From positions 1,818,501 to 1,882,500 of the forward strand of contig NC_011420.2 in assembly GCF_000016185.1 (NCBI RefSeq): a stretch of DNA of 64,000 nt, given 5' to 3'. Position numbers and translations under genes: made by a program. Below the pieces are notes generated by a model. It was not told where the DNA came from, made no database searches, and worked only from the letters and a program-made list of their open reading frames with translations. Positions 8,942 to 16,390 of this stretch are shown in pieces (within the stretch, counting starts at the first letter, position 1; the number at the start of each line of letters is the position of its first letter). The stretch is from Rhodospirillum centenum SW. Its GTDB lineage: Bacteria; Pseudomonadota; Alphaproteobacteria; Azospirillales; Azospirillaceae.

Positions 8942-9310
8942 TCAGGGGCGGCGCACCGGCCGCTGCAAGGACTTCCGGGGGGGCGGCACGACATCGGGCA
9001 GCCAGATCACCAGAGTCGGCTGCCCGGCGATGATCTTCAGCACCTTCTCCCCCCGGGCCGGCAGCCTGACCTTGCGGTCCATGCAGAACTGCACCAGGGC
9101 TGCCGCGACCTCCGTCTCCTCGAAGGAGAGGGTGCGCACCTCGCCATAGTCGTCGCGGACCGGCAGCGTGATGCGGACGGGCGGCCCCAGGTCGATGCGG
9201 GTGTCCTCCAGGGTGCCGGAGGGAAGCTGGCGGCGCAGGCGTCCGGCGAACTGGACGAGGGCGCTGGTCAACTCGCGGTCCGTGAAGCTGATGGCGCGCA
9301 TCTCGCGCAT
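8942..9310 (-). CDS. Hypothetical protein, 122 aa, with two similar ISF/LSF...ALVQF segments
   Basis: I do not recognise this family. The frame is open from 9430, but the first 40 residues of the long version are Pro/Ser rich, and the ATG at 9310 (MREMRAISF) has a good ribosome site (CGGAG six bases upstream), so I prefer it; ATG at 9415 is the alternative. The protein contains two related segments, RAISFTDRELTSALVQF and RTLSFEETEVAAALVQF, each followed by a basic LP-containing stretch, which suggests an internal duplication. No signal peptide, membrane helix or catalytic motif is visible. The C-terminus is proline and arginine rich. Confidence 0.65.
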   Translation of the reverse strand: MREMRAISFTDRELTSALVQFAGRLRRQLPSGTLEDTRIDLGPPVRITLPVRDDYGEVRTLSFEETEVAAALVQFCMDRKVRLPARGEKVLKIIAGQPTLVIWLPDVVPPPRKSLQRPVRRP

Positions 9311-9550
9311 GGAGGGCTCCGAGAAGGATTCCGAGGCCGACGGAGGGGGCGGCATCATACCCGTTCCGGAGCCGGTTTCCACACGGGGGATCGGGTCTTG
9401 TCGCGCGCCAGTCATGCTTACGTATGCCATCCCGATACCGCCGACGTTCCTGGCTGCCGGACTGGCCGCTGGCGGCGTTGCCCCCTAGGATGCCGGTCGA
9501 GCAGCCGCCGGGACGGTGGCCGGAACGGCAACGACAAGGAGGAGATGCGC

Positions 9551-11104
9551 ATGAACGGAGCCGAAGCCCTGGCCCAGGGACTGCGGTCGGCGGGCCTGGA
9601 CACCGTGTTCGCCAACCCCGGCACCTCGGAGATGCATCTGGTCGGTGCCCTGGCCGCGGTGCCGGGGATGCGCCTCGTGCCCGGCCTGTTCGAGGGGGTG
9701 CTGTCCGGGGCGGCGGACGCCCATGCCCGTCTGACCGGCAGGCCCGCGGGTCTGCTGCTGCATCTCGGCCCCGGCCTCGCCAACGCGACGGCCAACCTGC
9801 ATAACGCCAGCCGCGCCGGCAGCCCCGTCGTCAGCATCGTGGGCGAGCACCGCTCCAGCCTGCTGCCGTTCGACCCGCCCCTGGCGTCGGACATCGAGGC
9901 CATCGCACGGCCCTATGCCGGCTGGGTCCGGCGGCTGGAGCGGCCGGAGGAGGCGGCGGAGGCGGCGCGGGCCGCCGTGGCCGCAGCCCTGGGAACCCCG
10001 GCCCGGCATGCCGTGCTGATCGTCCCGGCCGATGTCGCCTGGGGCGAGGCGGGACGCCCGGACACGGGCGGCGACGCACCGGCCGCGCGGGTCGATCCGG
10101 TGCCGGATGCCCGCATCGAGCTGATGGCCGACATGCTGCGCACCGGCGGCCACGCTTCGGCCCTGCTGCTGGGCGGGGGCCTGCTGGACGGGCGCGGCAG
10201 CCTGCTGGCCGGACGGATCGCGGCGGCGACCGGCTGCCGCGTCCTGAGCGAGACCTTCCCCACGGCGCAGCGCCGCGGCGCCGGCCTGCCCTATCTGGAA
10301 CGGCTGCCCTACTTCCCGGCCGATGTCCTGCAGACCCTGGACGGGGTGCGCTCCCTGGTCCTGGCCGGGGCGCGGGAGCCGGTGGCCTTCTTCGGCTATC
10401 CCGGCAGGCCGGACCGGCTGGTGCCCGAAGGCTGTGGCGTGGACCGGCTGTGCGGCCCCGGTGAGGACGGGCACGCTGCCCTGGAGGCCCTGGCCGGGCT
10501 GCTGGGGGCAGGCAGCAGCGACCCGGTTCTGCTGCCGGAACAGCGGCCGCTGCGGCCGGAGGGGCGGCTCACGGTGGACGCCGTGGGACAGGCGATCGGC
10601 TCCCTGCTGCCGGAGAATGCCATCGTGGTGGACGAGGCGATCACCTCCGGCGCGCCGTGCTACCGCTTCACGGTGCAGGCGCCGACGCACGACTGGCTGT
10701 CGTTGACGGGCGGCTCGCTGGGCTTCGGCCTGCCGGCGGCGCTGGGGGCGGCCATGGCCGCACCAGGCCGCAAGGTGCTGGCGCTGGTCGGGGACGGCTC
10801 CGCCCTCTACACCAACCAGGCGCTCTGGAGCCTTGCCCGCACCGGGGCCGACGTGGTGGTCGTGGTCTTCGCCAACCGCGCCTACCGCATCCTGCAACTG
10901 GAATACGCCAACATGGGGCTGGGCAGTCCGGCGCCGGCGGCGCAGGACCTGATGCGGCTGGATACCCCGGATCTGGACTTCGTCAGCCTGGCGCGGGGCT
11001 TCGGCATCCTGGCCGCGCGCGCCGACGAGGCCGGGGAGTTCACCCGCATCCTGGAACGGGCCCTGGCCGAGCCGGGCCCGTTCCTGATCGAGACGGTGGT
11101 CTAG
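9551..11104 (+). CDS. ThDP-dependent enzyme, acetolactate synthase large-subunit-like
   Basis: 517-residue thiamine-diphosphate enzyme with the full Pyr / central / PP domain order. The N-terminal block reads FANPGTSEMHLVGAL, the likely catalytic Glu is in LFEGVLSGAADAHARLTG, and the ThDP/Mg site is GDGSALYTNQAL followed ~20 residues later by FANRAYR. It belongs to the shorter 'acetolactate synthase large subunit' branch with the GTSEMH motif, which is distinct from IlvB and includes decarboxylases of 2-oxo acids; no small regulatory subunit is encoded nearby, so true acetolactate synthase activity is doubtful. AAGGAGG at 9536-9542 fits ATG 9551 better than ATG 9545. It is convergent with the leucine dehydrogenase gene. 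Confidence 0.83.
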   Translation: MNGAEALAQGLRSAGLDTVFANPGTSEMHLVGALAAVPGMRLVPGLFEGVLSGAADAHARLTGRPAGLLLHLGPGLANATANLHNASRAGSPVVSIVGEHRSSLLPFDPPLASDIEAIARPYAGWVRRLERPEEAAEAARAAVAAALGTPARHAVLIVPADVAWGEAGRPDTGGDAPAARVDPVPDARIELMADMLRTGGHASALLLGGGLLDGRGSLLAGRIAAATGCRVLSETFPTAQRRGAGLPYLERLPYFPADVLQTLDGVRSLVLAGAREPVAFFGYPGRPDRLVPEGCGVDRLCGPGEDGHAALEALAGLLGAGSSDPVLLPEQRPLRPEGRLTVDAVGQAIGSLLPENAIVVDEAITSGAPCYRFTVQAPTHDWLSLTGGSLGFGLPAALGAAMAAPGRKVLALVGDGSALYTNQALWSLARTGADVVVVVFANRAYRILQLEYANMGLGSPAPAAQDLMRLDTPDLDFVSLARGFGILAARADEAGEFTRILERALAEPGPFLIETVV

Positions 11105-11121
11105 CCTCCCCCCGCTCCAGG

Positions 11122-12204
11122 CTACTCCGCGACGCGGGCGAGCGGCCCGGCGGCCTTGCCGCCCCGGGCCGCGGCCAGCCGCTCCCGGGCCATGCGGTCG
11201 GCGACCTCGCTGGTCGGGCGGCCGTCCGCGTCGGCGCGGCGGAACACCTCCGCCAGGGTGGCGGGAATGCGCTCCACCTGACGCAGCACGGCGTCGCGGT
11301 CGTAGGCGTGCATCACCTCGGCCGCGACGTTGATGATGCCGCCGGCGTTGATGACATAGTCCGGCGCGTAGAGGATGCCGCGCTGGCGCAGCAGCTCGCC
11401 CACCGGGTCGGTGGCGAGCTGGTTGTTGGCCGCACCGGCGACGACGCTGGCCTTCAGCTCGGCCACGCTGCGCTCATGCAGCACGGCCCCCAGGGCACAC
11501 GGCGCGAAGACGTCCACCTCGGCGGCGTGGATGCGCTCCGGCGGCAGGGTCGTGGCGCCGTAGGCCGCCACGGCACGGGCGACGGCGTCGGCGTGGATGT
11601 CGCTGACCACCAGCGTGGCGCCCGCCTCGGCAAGCTGGCGGGCGAGGTTGCCGCCGACATTGCCCAGGCCCTGCACCGCCACGCGCAGCCCCTTCAGGCT
11701 GTCGGTGCCGAGCCGGTGCCGCACCGCCGCCTTCAGGCCCAGGAAGACGCCGTAGGCCGTGAAGGGGGACGGGTCGCCGCTGGCCGCACTGCCCTTCGCC
11801 AGACCGGCGACATGGCGGGTGGACTGGCCCATGGCCTGCATGTCGGCGACACTGGTGCCGACATCCTCGGCCGTGATGTAGCGGCCGCCGAGCTGCTCCA
11901 CGACGCGGCCGAAGGCCCGCATCATCGCCTCGGTCTTGTCCTTGCGGCTGTCACCGATGACGACCGCCTTGCCGCCGCCCAGCGGCAGCCCGGCCATGGC
12001 GTTCTTGTAGCTCATGCCGCGCGACAGGCGCAGCACGTCGCGCACCGCCTCGGCCTCGCTGGCGTAGGGCCACATGCGGCAGCCGCCGCAGGCCGGGCCG
12101 AGGGCGGTGTCATGCACCGCGATGATGGCGCGGAGGCCCGTCTCCGGGTCGCTGCCGAACAGAATCGTCTCGTGATTGTCGAAATCCGGGGCGTCGAAAA
12201 CCAT
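11122..12204 (-). CDS. Leucine (branched-chain amino acid) dehydrogenase family
   Basis: 360-residue Glu/Leu/Phe/Val dehydrogenase. It oxidatively deaminates a branched-chain or aromatic amino acid to the 2-oxo acid with NAD+. Visible: the substrate-binding glycine-rich segment with catalytic Lys ([19 protein letters not shown]), the catalytic Asp region (ITAEDVGTS), and the Rossmann motif [17 protein letters not shown] near residue 175. Length and layout match leucine dehydrogenase rather than the longer glutamate dehydrogenases. It faces a ThDP enzyme (convergent, 17 bases apart) that could act on the resulting 2-oxo acid; this link is inference. Confidence 0.87.
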   Translation of the reverse strand: MVFDAPDFDNHETILFGSDPETGLRAIIAVHDTALGPACGGCRMWPYASEAEAVRDVLRLSRGMSYKNAMAGLPLGGGKAVVIGDSRKDKTEAMMRAFGRVVEQLGGRYITAEDVGTSVADMQAMGQSTRHVAGLAKGSAASGDPSPFTAYGVFLGLKAAVRHRLGTDSLKGLRVAVQGLGNVGGNLARQLAEAGATLVVSDIHADAVARAVAAYGATTLPPERIHAAEVDVFAPCALGAVLHERSVAELKASVVAGAANNQLATDPVGELLRQRGILYAPDYVINAGGIINVAAEVMHAYDRDAVLRQVERIPATLAEVFRRADADGRPTSEVADRMARERLAAARGGKAAGPLARVAE

Positions 12205-12400
12205 CCGGGGGATCTCCTGCCAGATCGTCAGCCCCGCGGCGCGCCGGGGCAGCGGCGCCGGGTCCGCCGAAGGCCGCGGGGAACAAGGGTCAAGGGTGCC
12301 GCCATGCGGCAGCCCGCCGCATCCATCCTATTTCCGGAGAGAGGACGGGGTCGATTTCGTTTCCGCCCGCCGATCCGCACGAATAGCCCGGTATGGGGCC

Positions 12401-12429
12401 GCCTCCGGGACCGTTCATGTCCCGGAGGC
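12401..12429 (-). terminator. Hairpin downstream of the peptidoglycan-binding gene
   Basis: A perfect 11-bp stem (GCCTCCGGGAC / GTCCCGGAGGC) with a 7-base loop lies 30 bases past the stop at 12459 on the minus strand. There is no T-run, so intrinsic termination is likely but unproven. Confidence 0.5.
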
Positions 12430-12458
12430 CAGGAGTGACGGGGCGGCGGGCGGCGGGG

Positions 12459-13427
12459 TCAGGGCATGCGGGACCGCAGGCCGGTGGAGCCACGCGCCCC
12501 ACCGGCACCGGGCGGACGCGGCGGGGGATCGAAGCGCGGCTCGCGGCGGCCGTCGGGTGCCCGTGGGGGAGCGCCCAGGGTCGGCTCCCGCCGGGCGGGA
12601 CCGCCCCCGACGGGCGCGCGCCCCGCCGGAGGGCGGCGCCGGGCAGCGGCCCGGGTGCGGCCGCTGGACCACCAGGAGAAGCCGAGATAGGCGACGATCA
12701 CCCCGACCAGCCCCATCAGACCGTAGCTGATGTAGCCGGGGTCGATGACGGAGCGCAGGTCGAAGCCGGCCCCCTCCCCCTCCTCGGCACCGACCGTCTC
12801 CACGCCGGCGCGCGGGGCCGAGGCCGGAGCGGTCGGATAGTCCGGGGACGCCGCCGTTTCCCGCGACACCGCCGGAGCGGTGGCGGCGGAAGGCGCCGGC
12901 CCGCGGGGCGTGACCGGCGACACGGCACCGGGTTCGATGATGCTGCCGGTCTCTCCACCCTCCACGGCAGAGACGCCGGGGGCCGAGGGGGCCGCCGTGG
13001 GGCGGACATCCCGCTCCTTGACCATGGGGCTGGAGGAACGGGCCCGGCTGTTGGGGTCGGCGAGGTTGCCGACGGTCGGCTTCTCCGCCGTGGAGCGATC
13101 CGCCAGCAGGCGGTCCACCGTGGCCTTGTCGAGCGTCCCGGTGACCTTCAACCCCACGGACTTCTGATAGGCCTTGACGGCCGCCGTGGTGGCCGCATCC
13201 AGCCGGCCGTGGGCACGACCCTGGTAGAAGCCCTTCTCGTCCAGGATCTGCTGCGCCCACTGGATGGTGGCACCGTTCGGCGCATCCTCCGCCCGGGGGG
13301 CCGGGGGGGCCGCGGTGAGCGCCGCCAGCGCGAGCAGAAGGCCGAGGGCGGGGCCGCGGCTGCGGCGGGCCCAGGCGGGGCTGCGGAACGGACGGGCGGG
13401 GCCGGAAGGGCCGGAAACGCTGGTCAT
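12459..13427 (-). CDS. Peptidoglycan-binding (PF01471-like) membrane-anchored protein
   Basis: 322 residues. A basic N-terminus with a hydrophobic stretch (ALGLLLALAALTAAP) acts as a signal or anchor. Residues ~50-105 form a PG_binding_1 domain (IQWAQQILDEKGFYQG, DAATTAAVKAYQKSVGLKVTGTLD). A long Ala/Pro/Ser linker follows, then a C-terminal membrane helix around residues 240-265 (ISYGLMGLVGVIVAYLGFSW) and a basic, Pro/Arg-rich tail. The start at 13427 is chosen because it puts the signal sequence near the N-terminus; the frame stays open upstream. Target and partner are unknown. It is divergent from the phosphorelay gene at 13626. Confidence 0.75.
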   Translation of the reverse strand: MTSVSGPSGPARPFRSPAWARRSRGPALGLLLALAALTAAPPAPRAEDAPNGATIQWAQQILDEKGFYQGRAHGRLDAATTAAVKAYQKSVGLKVTGTLDKATVDRLLADRSTAEKPTVGNLADPNSRARSSSPMVKERDVRPTAAPSAPGVSAVEGGETGSIIEPGAVSPVTPRGPAPSAATAPAVSRETAASPDYPTAPASAPRAGVETVGAEEGEGAGFDLRSVIDPGYISYGLMGLVGVIVAYLGFSWWSSGRTRAAARRRPPAGRAPVGGGPARREPTLGAPPRAPDGRREPRFDPPPRPPGAGGARGSTGLRSRMP

Positions 13428-13625
13428 GGACGTCGATGCTCCCCCGGACAGGCGCGATCCGGGCACGTCAGGAAGGGTGATGGATGGCCGCCCGGTCAGG
13501 GCGGCGCGCACGGGGGCCGTGCGCCGGGGTCCGTGCGCCTGTACCTATACGCTTGGACCGGCGCGGCGGATGGACCAACCATAATCACTGATACTATAAA
13601 GTGGCAGCAAAATGCCGCCTGTGCC

Positions 13626-15467
13626 ATGCCATCCCCCACTGCGCCACCCTCCGCTGCACCGCCCCCTCCCTCGGATGCGCTTCCCGCGTGGCGTCTGCTG
13701 ACCCGGCAGGCTCAGACCGCCCTGGCGGTCGTCGGGCTGGTTTCCCTGCTGACCATCGTCGCAGACCTGACCCTGGCGGGATCGGGCGGGGACGTGACCG
13801 CCCTGATCGCGGGACGCCTCGGCCTGGTGGCGGCGTCGCTGGCCGTGCTGCGGCTGACCTTCCTGCCGCCCGCACCGAAACGGCTGGGCATGGCGCTGGC
13901 GCTCTGGCAGGCGATGCTGATCCTGCTCCAGTTCGCCACCGTGACCGTATGGCCGCCGGGCCTGCCGGCCGACGTGGCGGCTCTGGTCTTCCTGCTCGCG
14001 GTCTACATGCTGCTGCCGAACCCGCTGGCGGTTGCGATCGGGTTGGGAACGGTCCTGACGCTGGGGCATCTCGGCCTTGCCTGGGGTCTGTCGCCGACCG
14101 GCTCTCCGCCGGAGCCGGCCGTGCTGCTGGCGGCTGCTGCAGCGAACTTCATCGGCATCCTCTCCATCCAGCGCCAGCAGATGCAGGCCCGCGTTCTCAG
14201 CGTGCTGCGGGAGGAGGAGGAGCGGCGGCGCGGCGCCGAGCTGATGCTGGCCGCCGAGCGCGACGGCTGGGAGCGCGCCCGCGCCATCTCCCGTGCCGAG
14301 CGCGCCGCCTTCCTCCAGTGCGTGCCGGTTCCGCTGCTGCTGCTGGACGCTGACGGCACACCCACCGTCCACAGCCGCATGGCGGAGGACCTGCTGGACG
14401 GGCTCTCGCCGGAGAAGGTCCAGACCTGGTTCAAGGCTCTGCTCACCTGCCCCAGCGGCCAGTGCCGCGAGGCGCATTTCCAGACCGTAGACGGCGCTGC
14501 CCGCATCCTGATGGCCTCCAGCCGCCCGGTTTCCATCGAGGGGGCGCCCCTGCTCGTGGTGGTGCTGGCCGACGTGACGAAGCTGCGCCGGCTGGAGACG
14601 GAGGCCCTGACCCAGGAAGCGGCCCGCCGGGCGCCCGCCATCGGCGGTGCACCTCCCCGGCAGGGCCGGAGCCTTTCGGTGCTGCTGGTGGAGGATGACG
14701 ATGTCAGCCGCATCCTGGCGCGCACCCTTCTGGAACAGGACGGCCACCGGGTGACCGAAGCGGTCACCGGCAACGAAGCGGTGACCTGCGCCGCGGCCGG
14801 CGGCTTCGACGTGGTGCTGATGGACATCCGGCTGCCGGGCCTGGGGGGACCGGCAGCAGCCCGGGCGATCCGCGCGTTGCCCGACGACGCGCAGCGCGTT
14901 CCCATCGTCGCCATGACGGCCAGCATGGCGCCGGCCCAGCTGGCGCGCTACCGCGCGTCCGGCATGGATCTGGTGCTGGCCAAGCCTGTCGATCGTGATT
15001 CCCTGCGCGCCCTGCTGGCGGAGATCGTGGCCCCTGCAGCCTGCCCCCTGCCGGGCGGGGCAGCCCCCCCGTCCGGACCGGAGGATGTCAGCGTCCCCGC
15101 CGTCAGCGGGTCCGCCGAGGCGCATCTCGACCACAGCGTGCTGGACGGACACCGGGCGGTACTGGGCGAATCGCGCATCGCCGTGGTGATCGACCGCTTC
15201 CTGGATGCCGCTCCGGAGACGGTCGGTGCCGCCGTCAGCGCCGGCAGCGACGGCGACATGGCCGCGCTGGCGAAGGCCGCGCACAAGCTGGGCAGCGGGG
15301 CCCTGACGGTGGGGCTCAGGCCGCTGGCGGATCTGGCCCGGCGGATCGAGGCACAGGCGGAGAAGGGCGACGAAAGGGAGGCCCGCGCCGGGGCCGAACG
15401 TCTGCACACCCTGTTCCGGGCCGGGGCGGACGAGCTGAACGCCTACCGGCGGCGTCTGGCGGAATGA
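13626..15467 (+). CDS. Membrane PAS-REC-HPt phosphorelay protein without a histidine-kinase core
   Basis: 613 residues in four parts. Residues ~30-185 hold about six hydrophobic helices; ~190-225 a charged coiled coil (LREEEERRRGAEL); ~225-325 a PAS-like domain (FLQCVPVPLLLLDADGTP). Next comes a receiver domain (LSVLLVEDDDVSRILARTLL, phospho-acceptor Asp400 in VVLMDIRLPG, Lys in VLAKPVD) and then an HPt domain at the C-terminus with His553 in KAAHKLGSGAL. No HisKA dimerisation helix and no HATPase N/G1/G2 box lie between the PAS and receiver domains: only ~20 residues separate them. The layout resembles TorS-type hybrid kinases with the catalytic core missing. The downstream convergent gene encodes a TorR-like regulator that could receive phosphate from His553; the donor kinase would have to come from elsewhere. 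There is a small AT-rich patch (TACTAT at 13592) upstream. Confidence 0.82.
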   Translation: MPSPTAPPSAAPPPPSDALPAWRLLTRQAQTALAVVGLVSLLTIVADLTLAGSGGDVTALIAGRLGLVAASLAVLRLTFLPPAPKRLGMALALWQAMLILLQFATVTVWPPGLPADVAALVFLLAVYMLLPNPLAVAIGLGTVLTLGHLGLAWGLSPTGSPPEPAVLLAAAAANFIGILSIQRQQMQARVLSVLREEEERRRGAELMLAAERDGWERARAISRAERAAFLQCVPVPLLLLDADGTPTVHSRMAEDLLDGLSPEKVQTWFKALLTCPSGQCREAHFQTVDGAARILMASSRPVSIEGAPLLVVVLADVTKLRRLETEALTQEAARRAPAIGGAPPRQGRSLSVLLVEDDDVSRILARTLLEQDGHRVTEAVTGNEAVTCAAAGGFDVVLMDIRLPGLGGPAAARAIRALPDDAQRVPIVAMTASMAPAQLARYRASGMDLVLAKPVDRDSLRALLAEIVAPAACPLPGGAAPPSGPEDVSVPAVSGSAEAHLDHSVLDGHRAVLGESRIAVVIDRFLDAAPETVGAAVSAGSDGDMAALAKAAHKLGSGALTVGLRPLADLARRIEAQAEKGDEREARAGAERLHTLFRAGADELNAYRRRLAE

Positions 15468-15510
15468 GGCGACGCCGACCGGGGTCGCGGAGAGACCCGC
15501 GGAGAGTCCC

Positions 15511-16236
15511 TCAGACCGGGTCGGTCACGTCCACGCCGAGACGGTAGCCGAGTCCCTTCTCCGTCAGGATCAGCCGGGGCGAGACGCCGGTGTCGCACAT
15601 CTTGCGGCGCAGCCGGCTGACCAGCACGTCGATGGTGCGGTCGTTGGGGTTGCGGTCGGTGCCGCTGACCGCGTCGATGAGCTGGTCGCGGGTCACCACC
15701 CGCCCGCCGGAGCGGACCAGCAGCGCCAGCAGTTCGAACTCGCCGCGGGTGACGCGGATTTCCTGCCCCTCCGGGTCGATCAGACGGCGGCGCGCCAGAT
15801 CCATGGTCCAGCCGCCGAAGCGGCGCACCGTGCCCTCCGCCCGGCGCATCTTGCTGGGGTGCGTGCGGCGCAGCAGGTTGCGCGCCCGCGCCAGCAGTTC
15901 CCGCGGGTTGGGCGGTTTCGTCACATAGTCGTCGCCGCCCGTCTCCAGACCGAAGACACGGTCGTCCTCGTTCGCCCGGTTGGTGACGATGATGATCCCG
16001 ACGTTGGAAATCTCGCGGATGCTGCGGGCGATGGAGAATCCGTCCTCGTCCGGCAGTTCGATGTCCAGCAGAACCAGGTCGGGCGGCTGACGCAGCAGCG
16101 CCTCCCGGGTCTGCCGGCCGTTCTCGGCCTCGGCGATGAGGAATCCCGCCTCATGGAAATAGGCGGCGAGAAGGGCCCGCGTGGCGGGCTCATCCTCGAC
16201 GATCAGTACCAAGGGCGCATCAGCAATTTCTGGCAT
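15511..16236 (-). CDS. OmpR/TorR-like response regulator
   Basis: 241 residues: an N-terminal receiver domain with the acidic pair ED in IVEDEPATR, phospho-acceptor Asp58 (LVLLDIELPDEDGF), the Thr/Ser position in IIIVTNRANE and Lys in DDYVTKPPNP, then a C-terminal winged helix (RGEFELLALLVRSGGRVVTR, DRTIDVLVSRLRRKM, GLGYRLG). The receiver closely recalls TorR (VGIIIVT, GLExGxDDYVTKP). It lies tail-to-tail with the PAS-REC-HPt gene, 43 bases apart, so the two probably form one signalling pathway. Regulon unknown; the gene is divergent from nothing and has a ~150-base upstream region shared with the end of putA. Confidence 0.93.
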   Translation of the reverse strand: MPEIADAPLVLIVEDEPATRALLAAYFHEAGFLIAEAENGRQTREALLRQPPDLVLLDIELPDEDGFSIARSIREISNVGIIIVTNRANEDDRVFGLETGGDDYVTKPPNPRELLARARNLLRRTHPSKMRRAEGTVRRFGGWTMDLARRRLIDPEGQEIRVTRGEFELLALLVRSGGRVVTRDQLIDAVSGTDRNPNDRTIDVLVSRLRRKMCDTGVSPRLILTEKGLGYRLGVDVTDPV

Positions 16237-16332
16237 GCGCTACCGCCGCCGCCTTCCATCGATCGGACCTATTGCTTCAATGCCTATACGAAAGGGAGGG
16301 TGCCTGCCAAGTCACTTCGAAAGGGGTGGGAC

Positions 16333-16373
16333 AGCCATCCGCACTTCCCCGATCGGGGTAGGGGCGGATGGCT
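16333..16373 (-). terminator. Extended hairpin downstream of putA
   Basis: Outer arms AGCCATCCGC (16333-16342) and GCGGATGGCT (16364-16373) pair perfectly and enclose a second small palindrome, CCCC-GATC-GGGG. It lies 18 bases beyond the putA stop on the minus strand and separates putA from the response-regulator gene. No long T-run follows. Confidence 0.55.
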
Positions 16374-16390
16374 CGATCCACTGCCCCGGG

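Noticed and set aside
9551-11104. Catalytic subunit of acetolactate synthase for valine/leucine synthesis (ilvB)
   Set aside because: It is in the shorter GTSEMH branch, has no adjacent ilvN, and sits opposite a catabolic dehydrogenase.
12459-13427. Cell-wall hydrolase
   Set aside because: A peptidoglycan-binding domain is present but there is no catalytic hydrolase domain.
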